Positions 1 through 6,622 are shown, counted from the first letter of the stretch. The stretch is DNA of 14,762 nucleotides from JBPBQZ01 sp050955105 (GCA_050955105.1 JBPBQZ010000119.1:1-14762), one strand, 5' to 3'. The notes: generated by a model not told the origin, from the sequence alone. Numbers and translations are program-made.

Positions 1-747
1 GGACGGCACGACGACTTCGAACTTGTCGGCGCCGAACTCACGCAGCGCCAGGTACGCCTCGTTTTCCCAGGCGATCAGCACATCGCCTTGGCCGCGCTGA
101 ACGAAGCTGGTGGTCGCCCCACGTGCGCCGGAATCGAGCACGCCCGCGTTGCCATAAACCTTGCCGACGAACGCTGCCGCCTTGGTCGCATCACCGCCGT
201 TGTGGTGCAGCCCGTACGCGTAAGCGGCGAGGAAATTCCAGCGTGCACCGCCAGACGTCTTCGGATTAGGCGTGATCACCGAGATACCCGGCCGCGCCAG
301 ATCGTTCCAATCGTGAATGCCCTTCGGATTGCCCTTCCTTACCAGCAGCACGATCGTCGACGTGTAAGGCGCCGAATTGTCCGGCAAACGCTTTTGCCAG
401 TTCGCGTCGATCAGCCCCTTTGACGCGATCGCGTCGATGTCGTAGGACAAGGCCAACGTCACGACGTCGGCCTGCAGGCCGTCGATAACCGAACGCGCCT
501 GCCCACCCGAGCCACCGTGCGATTGCCGGAAGGAAATCGTTTCGCCGGTCTCTTGCTTCCAGTGCTTCCCAAACGCCTGATTGAAATCCTGATAAAGCTC
601 GCGGGTCGGATCATACGATACATTCAGCAAGGTCGTGTCGGCATGAGCCAGACCGACCGATGCCAGCGAAGCCGTCGCGAGCAGCGCAACGGCCCCGCGA
701 CGTGCCCACTGAGCCCAATGTAACGGCAAGCTTCCGGCTTTTTTCAT
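1..747 (-). CDS. sbp: Sulfate ABC transporter, periplasmic sulfate-binding protein (partial, C-terminus beyond window)
   Basis: Read on the minus strand from ATG at 747 and open to the window edge: 249 residues of a family usually near 340. The protein binds sulfate (or thiosulfate) in the periplasm and delivers it to the CysTWA permease for cysteine synthesis. Seen: an N-terminal signal peptide of about 36 residues (KK start, hydrophobic core, cleavage after AHA), the family segment VSYDPTRELYQDFN directly after it, and NPKTSGGAR, an exact match to the second signature of the sulfate-binding-protein family; the first signature (K..TGE....QS) is present with one deviation. A purine-rich AGAGGGG lies six bases upstream of the ATG. 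The permease genes would lie to the left, outside the window. It is divergent from lexA, an arrangement I know from Burkholderia. CysB control is expected from the family but not demonstrated here. Confidence 0.96.
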   Translation of the reverse strand, partial: MKKAGSLPLHWAQWARRGAVALLATASLASVGLAHADTTLLNVSYDPTRELYQDFNQAFGKHWKQETGETISFRQSHGGSGGQARSVIDGLQADVVTLALSYDIDAIASKGLIDANWQKRLPDNSAPYTSTIVLLVRKGNPKGIHDWNDLARPGISVITPNPKTSGGARWNFLAAYAYGLHHNGGDATKAAAFVGKVYGNAGVLDSGARGATTSFVQRGQGDVLIAWENEAYLALREFGADKFEVVVPS

Positions 748-808
748 CGTCAACCCCTCTTATTAAAACCGCTATTGATGGCGGCTGGGAGTCTATCGAA
801 TGGTCTAC

Positions 809-823
809 ATTATTAAAAATAAT
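809..823. promoter_or_regulatory. AT-rich palindrome in the sbp upstream region
   Basis: ATTATT-AAA-AATAAT is a perfect 6-3-6 inverted repeat in an otherwise unusually AT-rich block (about 805-850), 62 bases upstream of the sbp start codon. Its place suggests the sbp promoter or an activator site of LysR type such as CysB. That is inference: AT-rich palindromes can arise by chance, and no clear -35 is visible. Confidence 0.35.
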
Positions 824-891
824 TGATTCTTATGTTTTTATTTCTTTTTACTCTGACATCGGCTGAACAGGCCATTGCGTTTTGTGAAGGA

Positions 892-907
892 CTGTATAAA
901 GATACAG
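892..907. promoter_or_regulatory. SOS box 1 (LexA operator)
   Basis: CTGTATAAAGATACAG fits the LexA consensus CTGT-N8-ACAG exactly. It lies 28 bases upstream of the lexA start codon and overlaps a TATAAA hexamer (895-900) that may belong to the lexA promoter. This indicates autorepression and SOS induction. Confidence 0.92.
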
Positions 908-910
908 TTC

Positions 911-926
911 CTGTGCGTCCATACAG
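911..926. promoter_or_regulatory. SOS box 2 (LexA operator)
   Basis: CTGTGCGTCCATACAG is a second CTGT-N8-ACAG site whose start is 19 bases downstream of the first box and which ends eight bases before the lexA ATG. Tandem boxes in front of lexA are known from enterobacteria. The central eight bases are less AT-rich than in box 1, so this is probably the weaker site. Confidence 0.85.
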
Positions 927-934
927 TACTCGCA

Positions 935-1582
935 ATGCAAAAGCTCACTGATCGTCAGCAACAAGTGTTCGACCTGATCCATCGAGCCATCCAGCGCACC
1001 GGCTTCCCGCCGACCCGTGCGGAAATTGCGGCCGAGCTGGGCTTCAGTTCCGCAAATTCGGCTGAAGAGCACCTGCGCGCATTGGCACGCAAGGGCGTCA
1101 TCGAGCTGGCGCGCGGCGCTTCTCGTGGTATCCGCCTGAAAATCCCCGAACACGAAACGCAGCAGGCCGAGCTGGCGCTGCCCGGCATCCGCCAGCTGAA
1201 CCTGCCCTTGATCGGGCGGGTGGCGGCGGGTAGTCCAATTCTCGCGCAGGAACATATCTCCAGGCATTACGCCTGCGACCCGTCCATGTTCGCCGCCGCG
1301 CCTGACTACCTGCTGCAAGTCCGGGGCATGAGTATGCGCGACGCCGGTATTCTCGATGGCGATCTGCTCGCCGTGCAACGGCATCAAAGCGCGCGCAACG
1401 GCCAGGTCGTCGTGGCTCGCATCGGCGATGAAGTCACGGTCAAGCGCTTTCGGCAACGCGACGGCGACATCGAGTTGATTGCAGAGAACCCCGATTACTC
1501 AAACATCATCGTCGACGCTGGCAGTCCCGAATTTGCCCTCGAAGGCATCGCGGTCGGCCTGATTCGTCCCCACGCACTTTGA
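935..1582 (+). CDS. lexA: SOS-response transcriptional repressor LexA
   Basis: 215 residues, close to the usual length. LexA represses DNA-repair genes and cleaves itself when RecA filaments form on single-stranded DNA. Seen: an N-terminal winged helix starting MQKLTDRQQQVFDLI with PPTRAEIAAELGF and NAEEHLRAL-like helices (to about residue 70); the self-cleavage bond A98-G99 in GRVAAG; the catalytic dyad S133 (GMSM) and K170 (VTVK), spaced as in E. coli. The start at 935 is chosen because the family begins here; an upstream TTG at 875 would place both SOS boxes inside the coding region. No good Shine-Dalgarno sequence is seen (only actcgca precedes the ATG), so initiation may rely on a short leader. 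The linker between the two domains is longer than in E. coli by about 14 residues. Confidence 0.98.
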   Translation: MQKLTDRQQQVFDLIHRAIQRTGFPPTRAEIAAELGFSSANSAEEHLRALARKGVIELARGASRGIRLKIPEHETQQAELALPGIRQLNLPLIGRVAAGSPILAQEHISRHYACDPSMFAAAPDYLLQVRGMSMRDAGILDGDLLAVQRHQSARNGQVVVARIGDEVTVKRFRQRDGDIELIAENPDYSNIIVDAGSPEFALEGIAVGLIRPHAL

Positions 1583-1593
1583 AGAGGTTTCGC

Positions 1594-2145
1594 ATGAGCG
1601 CATCCTTTCGTGTTTCCAAGCCTTCTGCCCGCGCACGCCGCGAACGTCGGCAAGCCGGCCTTGGCCATTCCGCCAGTTGCCAAACGCGGCGCAGTGAATC
1701 GTCGATGCTGCCGCAGGAAAAAGTTGTCGGTGGATGGATGGAGGTATTACTCCGGGCCTGTGCCGCGTGGGGACGCACGCATGCGGAGACACCCGTCGGT
1801 CGCCGCGTCGACTCGTCATTGCGCTGGCTCGAACGCCGCTTGCATCGGGCGCCGTTCGGCGCCGCACGGCGGTCGATACGACATCGTTACCAATCGGTGC
1901 GGCCGTTGCCGAACGAGGGCTTGGTGAAGCGTCCGGCAGCGCACGAACCGATCAGGCGCCAGCCCTTATCTTCGCCGGTGGCCGCTAAGCGCGACGCGGT
2001 CGTGACAGCCCGGCCCGAGCCAGTCAGCAGAACCGTTCGCATATATTCGAGTCCGTCACGGGTTATCTGGGTCGGTCGCATCGATGAGATTTGCTCGCTG
2101 ATCGAGCGGCGTATTGCCGAAGAGCAAGCACGTTCCGGCTCCTGA
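1594..2145 (+). CDS. Hypothetical basic protein downstream of lexA (possible SOS co-operon member)
   Basis: 183 residues, not assigned to a family. The ATG at 1594 follows a good GAAGAGG ribosome site that overlaps the lexA stop; only 11 bases separate the two genes, so it is probably co-transcribed with lexA and damage-inducible. The protein is strongly basic and low in complexity in the middle (many Arg, Ala, Pro). Two segments look ordered: VGGWMEVLLRACAAWGRTH through LRWLERRLH (about residues 46-90), and the C-terminal VIWVGRIDEICSLIERRIAEE (about 155-178), predicted amphipathic helix. No signal peptide or membrane segment is seen. In pseudomonads lexA is followed by the division inhibitor sulA; the position is suggestive but I see no SulA similarity, so no function is assigned. 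Confidence 0.75.
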   Translation: MSASFRVSKPSARARRERRQAGLGHSASCQTRRSESSMLPQEKVVGGWMEVLLRACAAWGRTHAETPVGRRVDSSLRWLERRLHRAPFGAARRSIRHRYQSVRPLPNEGLVKRPAAHEPIRRQPLSSPVAAKRDAVVTARPEPVSRTVRIYSSPSRVIWVGRIDEICSLIERRIAEEQARSGS

Positions 2146-2214
2146 GAACAACAAAAAGAAGGATTCTGTTGGATCGAAGCGACAGCGAATATCGGCGCGG
2201 CAATGGTGAATTTC

Positions 2215-2242
2215 TATAATAATCACGACCGATCGTAATTAT
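2215..2242 (+). promoter_or_regulatory. Promoter -10 box with overlapping inverted repeat, upstream of the DUF4282 gene
   Basis: A consensus TATAAT at 2215-2220 is followed at once by ATAATCACGA (2219-2228), a four-base spacer and TCGTAATTAT (2233-2242): a 10-4-10 inverted repeat with one mismatch. It would cover the transcription start, as a repressor site does. No good -35 hexamer is found at the right distance. The gene starts 28 bases downstream of the repeat. Confidence 0.5.
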
Positions 2243-2270
2243 CCTGAAGCCGGTCATCCTGGAGAGACCG

Positions 2271-2627
2271 ATGAAACGTCTGCTTTCTTTCGATCCGCGC
2301 GGAGGACCGTGGGTGGCCAGAACGCTTTATGTTTTGCTCTCGCTACTGATGATTTCGAGCAGCATCATCAACTTGATGCGCGGCGACTACGTTACTGGGC
2401 TGGTTATCCTGGTTTTCGGCCTGCTGCTCGTGCGGCTGCTTGCGGAACTGGTCATCGCCGTGTTCCGCGTCGAGGCGAGTTTGCAATCCATTCAGCAGAT
2501 GCTTGCGGCCCAGGCCGACAATAGTTCGAAGCCGAGCAGCGTGCCGCTGACAGGCACTCGGGATCTGGTACTGACGCCATCGACGACCGCGCCCGATACC
2601 ACCTTATCGGCGGCCGGCCAGCCCTGA
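2271..2627 (+). CDS. DUF4282-type small inner-membrane protein
   Basis: 118 residues. Two hydrophobic helices (about residues 17-35 and 41-65) are separated by a short MRGDY turn. The segment running from SIINLMRGDYVTGLVILVFG into VRLLAELVIAVFRVEASLQS resembles the DUF4282 family as I know it (two helices, then a conserved E-L-hydrophobic-FR motif and an amphipathic helix). The tail after residue 80 is polar, Ser/Thr/Pro-rich and probably disordered. ATG at 2271 is preceded by GGAGAG at ideal spacing. It has its own promoter-like TATAAT. Function is unknown for the family; location in the inner membrane is inferred from the helices. Confidence 0.8.
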   Translation: MKRLLSFDPRGGPWVARTLYVLLSLLMISSSIINLMRGDYVTGLVILVFGLLLVRLLAELVIAVFRVEASLQSIQQMLAAQADNSSKPSSVPLTGTRDLVLTPSTTAPDTTLSAAGQP

Positions 2628-2723
2628 GAGCCAGCGGCCTCGCGTTTGGCATCGACGCCGGATGGACACTGCATGGATGGCGTTGAGGCAACGTTGCAGC
2701 AATCAAACTCGGCGCCCGCTTAG

Positions 2724-2984
2724 TCAGACGCCGTCCAATAGCTTATCGATGTGTGCACGCGCCATCCGCTCCGCCAGTTGCAGCGCCTCCTCCTCGGTCG
2801 CGAAGCGATTTTCGTCGCCCAACTCCACCAGAGCTTCGAAGGTCCGCCGATCGTCCGGACCGCGCGCAATGCTCACGGCTCCGACATACGAGGGCCCCGC
2901 ACCGTCGCCGTCTGGTGCAGGCGTCAAGCGCGCCGAGATGCTGATGAAGTAGCCGCGATAAGGGCCCGAAACCTTTTCCGACAT
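2724..2984 (-). CDS. Conserved hypothetical small soluble protein
   Basis: 86 residues from ATG at 2984, which is preceded on its strand by TAGGAGCG at good spacing; the longer reading frame to 3119 has no such support. The sequence MSEKVSGPYRGYFISISARL, then a Gly/Pro/Asp-rich stretch and a C-terminal helix EEALQLAERMARAHIDKLL, has the feel of a small Burkholderia protein with an alpha/beta layout, but I cannot name the family. It is convergent with the DUF4282 gene. Possible -10 (GATAAT on the minus strand, 3014-3019). Confidence 0.75.
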   Translation of the reverse strand: MSEKVSGPYRGYFISISARLTPAPDGDGAGPSYVGAVSIARGPDDRRTFEALVELGDENRFATEEEALQLAERMARAHIDKLLDGV

Positions 2985-3142
2985 AGGCGCTCCTATGAAC
3001 AGTCGATTGTTTGCATTATCCCATTGCGGCGCCTCGGCATTTGCTTGAGCGCAGCCAAATCGGAACCGGCGAAAATCAGCGGCTAAGGTTATGCTCGGAG
3101 GCAAGCATCGCAGCGGCAATTTACTTTCGACTATGAAAGGCT

Positions 3143-3373
3143 ATGAACAAATATTTGCTGAACAATACGCCGGTATCGGAACATGATGCTGCGTCCGCCT
3201 GGCTTGCCTATACGGCCAAGACGCCGATCGACATGCCGCAGGCAATCAATCTCTGGGAAGACGCCGCAACCATCGAAGGTGCAGCGAGCCGCGAAAAGAT
3301 CGCTGCAGCCGGTATCGTGATTCAGTTGGAAGAAGGCAAAAAGCACGTACCGGAACCAGACGACCGTACCTGA
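3143..3373 (+). CDS. Hypothetical small acidic protein
   Basis: 76 residues, with AAAGG just two bases before the ATG at 3143. Acidic, without signal peptide or membrane helix; likely helical (SEHDAASAWLAY, PQAINLWEDAATIEGAASRE). No family recognised. It is divergent from the preceding minus-strand gene. The compositional bias and coherent amino-acid use make a real gene likely. Confidence 0.65.
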   Translation: MNKYLLNNTPVSEHDAASAWLAYTAKTPIDMPQAINLWEDAATIEGAASREKIAAAGIVIQLEEGKKHVPEPDDRT

Positions 3374-3434
3374 AGTGAATCAAAGATCCCTTGATAGAAA
3401 CGTTTGATATGCGCCGCAACGGAGGAACAAAAAG

Positions 3435-3740
3435 GTGAGCATGATTAAAGTCGTCGCCCTCGCATGCTGTTTGTGCGCATTGAGCGCTTGCGCCACCCGC
3501 ACCTCGTCCAAACTCATCAACCTGCCGGACGGACAGAGTGGTTTCGCGCTGAATTGCAGCGGTAGCGACGCAAGTTCCAGTTGGGCCGATTGCTATCGGT
3601 CAGCCGGCAATGCATGTGGTCCGGCAGGCTATGACATCGTCTCTAAAGACGGCGATGAAGGGGGCACGACAGGAGGCTCGGTCAATGGCTTGTTTTCGGC
3701 GAACGTGCGCAATCGCGCGATGATTGTCCGCTGTCATTGA
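3435..3740 (+). CDS. Small putative lipoprotein
   Basis: 101 residues if read from GTG at 3435, 99 from ATG at 3441; GGAGG at 3421-3425 favours the GTG by spacing. A lipoprotein signal is clear: Lys, hydrophobic core, then lipobox LSAC with the modified cysteine at residue 19. The mature part carries further cysteines (NCSG, DCYRSAGNACG, IVRCH) likely to form disulfides, and ends in NRAMIVRCH, a terminal pattern I associate with short Burkholderia periplasmic lipoproteins. Probably anchored in the outer membrane facing the periplasm. Function unknown. Confidence 0.8.
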   Translation: MSMIKVVALACCLCALSACATRTSSKLINLPDGQSGFALNCSGSDASSSWADCYRSAGNACGPAGYDIVSKDGDEGGTTGGSVNGLFSANVRNRAMIVRCH

Positions 3741-3900
3741 CCGAGCTAGTGTGGCGTCGCAGATTGCACCGCTTTGCTCGGGAAACCGGACGCCAGCGTT
3801 CCGCGGGTTCGTCATTCTGCTCACGCGCACCGCGAAGCAGCAAGATGACCAATATACAAACCACAAGCTGGCCAAACACGGCGTAAGCCAAGATCAACAT
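3682..3900 (-). CDS. Putative one-helix membrane protein (weak)
   Basis: 72 residues on the minus strand, starting MLILAYAVFGQLVVCILVIL: one strong transmembrane helix (about residues 2-22) then a basic, polar tail. A GAAGAG-like ribosome site lies before the ATG. The last 59 bases run antisense to the end of the lipoprotein gene, and the C-terminal third looks non-specific, so the true stop could have been lost by a frameshift. If not real, 3741-4003 holds no gene. Confidence 0.4.
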   Translation of the reverse strand: MLILAYAVFGQLVVCILVILLLRGAREQNDEPAERWRPVSRAKRCNLRRHTSSVNDSGQSSRDCARSPKTSH

Positions 3901-3953
3901 TTCGCGCTCTTCGGGTTGGACTAGAAAACTTAGCAGTCGCTTCCGGCACGCTC

Positions 3954-3971
3954 AATAAGAGACTTCTTATT
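3954..3971. repeat. Short perfect inverted repeat
   Basis: AATAAGA-GACT-TCTTATT, a 7-4-7 hairpin lying 33 bases beyond the emrE stop and about 54 bases upstream of the 3900 start. It has no T-run on either side, so it is a poor terminator; an operator for the small membrane-protein gene is possible. Confidence 0.35.
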
Positions 3972-4003
3972 TCACCCGGCGATTTGTTAACTAATGGCCA
4001 TCT

Positions 4004-4336
4004 TCAGTGCCCACTCATCTTCGAGAACATCTGTAGAACCACCACGCCGGCGATGATCAGGCCCAAGCCTAGCAGTGCCGGCAAATCAGGAACCTGGCGG
4101 AACAGGACGATGCCGACGACCGTAATCAAGACGATGCCGAGACCAGACCAGATCGCATAGGCGATGCCGACCGGTATCTGTTTGAGGGTTAAGGACAGCA
4201 GAAAGAAAGAGCATCCGTAGCCGAGCACAACCAGCACGTCGAAGCCTATTTTCGAAAAACCGTTGGAAGCCCGCAAGGCCGACGTGGCGATGACTTCGGT
4301 CACGATAGCAATGCCTAGCAGAATATAAGGATTCAT
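4004..4336 (-). CDS. emrE: EmrE/QacE-type small multidrug resistance (SMR) exporter
   Basis: 110 residues, exactly the EmrE length. Proton-coupled antiporter of quaternary ammonium and other lipophilic cations, working as a dimer in the inner membrane. Seen: four hydrophobic helices; the essential E14 in helix 1 (MNPYILLGIAIVTEV); Y4, Y40, Y60 and W63 at the same numbers as in EmrE; the signature PVGIAYAIWSGLGIVLI; and the C-terminal LGLIIAGVVVLQMFS. A guanidinium-exporter (SugE/Gdx) role is less likely because the helix-3 motif is of EmrE type. It is divergent from dusA, with 220 bases between. Confidence 0.95.
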   Translation of the reverse strand: MNPYILLGIAIVTEVIATSALRASNGFSKIGFDVLVVLGYGCSFFLLSLTLKQIPVGIAYAIWSGLGIVLITVVGIVLFRQVPDLPALLGLGLIIAGVVVLQMFSKMSGH

Positions 4337-4359
4337 TTACCGGCCGGAAGAATTAACCA

Positions 4360-4385
4360 ATTCAAGCGCATTCGAACGAATTCAA
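4360..4385. promoter_or_regulatory. Phased ATTCRA repeats upstream of emrE
   Basis: Three hexamers ATTCAA (4360), ATTCGA (4370) and ATTCAA (4380) recur at exactly 10-base spacing, 24-50 bases upstream of the emrE start. On the emrE strand they read TTGAAT/TCGAAT. This could be a regulator site bound on one helix face or include the -35 region; it is inference. Confidence 0.35.
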
Positions 4386-4521
4386 ACGGCCTGTTGCAGA
4401 CGCGGCGAGTGTACCGCATCGCTCACAGCGGTCATCAGACGATGACAAGCACCCATAGCGCTTCGACAACCGTTGCGGCTGTCGCGCTGGCGCTGACCCG
4501 CGCCGAAGGTCGGCGATCGGA

Positions 4522-4530
4522 TGGTAAACT
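4522..4530 (+). promoter_or_regulatory. Possible extended -10 for dusA
   Basis: TGGTAAACT has the TG-N-TAAACT form of an extended -10 element and lies 26 bases before the dusA start. No convincing -35 box is seen. Confidence 0.4.
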
Positions 4531-4556
4531 TCGGTGCATTCTGATTTTCGTCCCAA

Positions 4557-5570
4557 ATGACCCTCGCTGCCCCCCTCTCCCGCCGCCTGTGCGTGGCCCC
4601 GATGCTGGACTGGACCGATAGACATTGTCGGTTCTTCCATCGTTTGCTCGCGCCGCACGCTTGGCTATACACCGAGATGATCACGACCGGTGCGCTGCGC
4701 TTCGGCGATGCGGCACGTTATCTCGATTTCAGCGGCGACGAGCATCCGCTCGCCTTGCAACTAGGCGGTAGTGAACCCGATGAATTGGCGGAGTGCGCGA
4801 AGCTCGCCGAAAAGTGGGGCTATGACGAGGTCAACCTGAACTGCGGTTGTCCGTCCGAGCGCGTGCAGCGCGGTGCCTTTGGCGCTTGCCTGATGCGCGA
4901 ACCGGAGCTGGTTGCCGATTGCGTGCGCGCGATGACCGACGCTGTCTCGATACCCGTCACCGTCAAGCATCGCATCGGACTGGATCGAGAAGACGACTAT
5001 GGCTTCGTGCGGGATTTCGTCGGCACGGTAGCCGAAGCCGGCTGTCAAACCTTCATCGTGCACGCACGCAACGCGGTGTTGAAAGGCCTTAGCCCGAAAC
5101 AAAATCGCGATGTTCCGCCTCTCAAATACGAAACCGCCTACGTCTTGAAACGCGACTTTCCATCGCTCGAAATCATCGTCAACGGCGGCATCACCACGAT
5201 CGAGGCTATCGACACGCATCTGCTCAAGGCGGATGGCGTGATGCTCGGACGACAGGCTTATCACGACCCATGGATCCTCGCGCTGGCCGAGCATCACTTG
5301 TTCGGCGAGGCCGCCGAACCGGCGCAACTGACGCGCGCGGATGTTGAAGCCGCGATGGCAGACTACGCGAGCCGTCAGTTGGCTAGCGGCGCGGCCTTGC
5401 CGGCCATCACGCGTCATGTGCTGGGGCTGCATCGCGGACTGTCGGGGGCGCGGCATTGGCGCCGCGTCTTGTCCGACACGCGTCGCCTGCTGGCCGTCGA
5501 GCCCGATCAAGTCGCTGAAGTCTTCGCTATGGCGCGCGATGCAGCGGCCGGATTGCCTGTTGCTGCGTGA
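4557..5570 (+). CDS. dusA: tRNA-dihydrouridine synthase A
   Basis: 337 residues. DusA reduces uridines 20 and 20a in the tRNA D-loop using FMN and NADPH. Seen: the FMN-binding TIM-barrel with the start RRLCVAPMLDWTDRHCRFFHR; the active-site segment VNLNCGCPSERVQRGAFGA with the catalytic cysteine C98; the FMN-phosphate motif VNGGI; and GVMLGRQAYHDPW, typical for the DusA branch. The C-terminal helical tRNA-binding domain (residues about 245-330) is present. The ATG at 4557 has no obvious Shine-Dalgarno sequence, but the protein start fits the family. tRNA-His follows about 145 bases downstream with its own promoter. Confidence 0.97.
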   Translation: MTLAAPLSRRLCVAPMLDWTDRHCRFFHRLLAPHAWLYTEMITTGALRFGDAARYLDFSGDEHPLALQLGGSEPDELAECAKLAEKWGYDEVNLNCGCPSERVQRGAFGACLMREPELVADCVRAMTDAVSIPVTVKHRIGLDREDDYGFVRDFVGTVAEAGCQTFIVHARNAVLKGLSPKQNRDVPPLKYETAYVLKRDFPSLEIIVNGGITTIEAIDTHLLKADGVMLGRQAYHDPWILALAEHHLFGEAAEPAQLTRADVEAAMADYASRQLASGAALPAITRHVLGLHRGLSGARHWRRVLSDTRRLLAVEPDQVAEVFAMARDAAAGLPVAA

Positions 5571-5626
5571 TTCGATAGCGCCAAAAACCGCTCTTCGATT
5601 AGCAAAACAGAAAATCAACAAAGCCG

Positions 5627-5656
5627 CTGGCAAAAGCCGAGGCAAGTTTGTATAAT
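5627..5656 (+). promoter_or_regulatory. tRNA-His promoter
   Basis: CTGGCA (5627-5632), an 18-base spacer and a consensus TATAAT (5651-5656), followed by a GC-rich discriminator (CGCG). It lies about 60 bases upstream of the tRNA 5' end, as for a strong stable-RNA promoter with a short leader. Confidence 0.7.
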
Positions 5657-5715
5657 CGCGTCTCTTCGATGCATCGCGCCGATTACTTGGCGATTCACGA
5701 TGCGCCGTCGTCACT

Positions 5716-5792
5716 GGTGGCCGTAGCTCAGCTGGTAGAGTCCTGGATTGTGATTCCAGTCGTCGTGGGTTCGAGTCCCATCGGCCACCCCA
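5716..5792 (+). tRNA. tRNA-His (anticodon GTG)
   Basis: 77 bases including an encoded CCA. The extra 5' G (G-1) opposite C73, the hallmark of histidine tRNA, is present. Acceptor stem GTGGCCG/CGGCCAC pairs fully, the anticodon loop is ATTGTGATT with GTG at 5750-5752, and the T-arm GTGGGTTCGAGTCCCAT is canonical. The body is nearly the same as E. coli tRNA-His. Confidence 0.98.
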
Positions 5793-5831
5793 AAAATATC
5801 AGTCAGTTGCAGCCAAGCTACTTAATTCGCC

Positions 5832-6075
5832 TTATTTGGCGCGATAGTTGGCGGCGAAACTTGCGTTTGATCGGTGAGAGATTCGGGTCGCTGTATTGCC
5901 AGACTTTCGTGTAAGTGCCTTCGGATGAATCTTTGTCGAGCGACCACAAATTCGACTCGCTCAAAAACGGATCGGCGATCGGAATCTTCCCTTTCAAACC
6001 ATACTGCACCCACTGCTTCAGAAAATTATTGAGATCGGTACCCGAGAAACTCACCGCCAATTCGAAAAGCGGGTA
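5832..6075 (-). pseudogene. Remnant of a branched-chain-type ABC solute-binding protein
   Basis: A minus-strand stretch encodes NFLKQWVQYGLKGKIPI and VWQYSDP in one frame. It aligns to residues about 240-300 of the intact solute-binding protein at 12242-13510 (34 of 51 residues identical in the core by my count). After SDP the homology continues in another frame as NASFAANYRAK, matching TFTASYRKK of the intact protein, and then hits TAA at 5832-5834. So there is one frameshift and loss of both ends (the intact protein has about 422 residues). It starts 40 bases after tRNA-His. No working product is expected. Confidence 0.85.
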
Positions 6076-6136
6076 ACACTCGTTTGTCACGGTAGTGAGC
6101 AGGTATAAACGAAACGCCCCGCCACGGACGCAGGCA

Positions 6137-6165
6137 TTGACGGCGGGTAATTTGGCTCTTAATTT
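6137..6165 (+). promoter_or_regulatory. Candidate ars operon promoter
   Basis: TTGACG (6137-6142), a 17-base spacer and TAATTT (6160-6165). The -10 box overlaps the left arm of the palindrome at 6159-6192, as expected for a promoter blocked by ArsR. Confidence 0.55.
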
Positions 6166-6192
6166 CGATATTACTTGAAATATAGAAATTAA
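6159..6192. promoter_or_regulatory. Large palindrome, putative ArsR operator
   Basis: TTAATTTC (6159-6166) pairs with GAAATTAA (6185-6192), and inside it ATATT (6168-6172) pairs with AATAT (6179-6183) around the same centre. The full 34-base symmetry sits 17 bases before the arsR start codon. ArsR-family repressors bind AT-rich dyads of this kind; binding here is inferred. Confidence 0.75.
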
Positions 6193-6209
6193 CGGTCTAA
6201 CGTTCGGCT

Positions 6210-6557
6210 ATGGACCCAAATCTGGTTGTACGCGCCCTGAGCGCGCTCGCTCATGAGTCGCGCCTCGCGATCTTCCGCCTGTTGGTTGTGGCCGGCCCCG
6301 ACGGTATGGCTGCGGGTGCAATCGCTCAGCAGTTGGGACTTTCCCCTTCGAGCCTCTCATTCCACCTAAAAGATCTGTCGCATGCAGAACTGGCGACGCC
6401 GCGACAGGAAGGGCGATTCGTCATCTATACCGCTAACTTCGACGTCATGACGGGGCTGATCGGTTTTCTCATTGAAAATTGCTGCGCGGGCGCTGCCTGC
6501 CGCGTCAGCGATCTTGCAAATTGCCGCGGAGACGAAGGCTTGCTGCAGTCCCGCTAA
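6210..6557 (+). CDS. arsR: ArsR-family arsenite-responsive repressor
   Basis: 115 residues. Dimeric winged-helix repressor released by As(III). Seen: helix-turn-helix AIAQQLGLSPSSLSFHLKDL (about residues 37-56), the wing RQEGRFVIYTANFD, and the opening ALSALAHESRLAIFRLLV. The usual ELCVCDL metal site in the DNA-reading helix is absent; instead cysteines C91, C92 and C97 (ENCCAGAAC) plus C105 cluster at the C-terminus. This resembles the C-terminal triad (C95, C96, C102) of Acidithiobacillus ferrooxidans ArsR. The ATG at 6210 has no clear Shine-Dalgarno sequence. It precedes the ACR3 exporter by 65 bases. Confidence 0.93.
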   Translation: MDPNLVVRALSALAHESRLAIFRLLVVAGPDGMAAGAIAQQLGLSPSSLSFHLKDLSHAELATPRQEGRFVIYTANFDVMTGLIGFLIENCCAGAACRVSDLANCRGDEGLLQSR

Positions 6558-6622
6558 ATCCGTGGTCCTTATTACCCACCGCGCATGAGCAACGATGCGT
6601 GGTCATTTTGCGGAACACGTCG

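Noticed and set aside
848..1456. Antisense frame of 202 residues opposite lexA
   Set aside because: Shadow of lexA, and it would run through both SOS boxes.
4761..5714. Long antisense frame of 317 residues opposite dusA
   Set aside because: Shadow of dusA caused by high GC; dusA has full family motifs.
5770..5792. 3' end of tRNA-His as an attachment site
   Set aside because: I looked for a second copy of the T-arm/acceptor end in the window and found none; no integrase is present.
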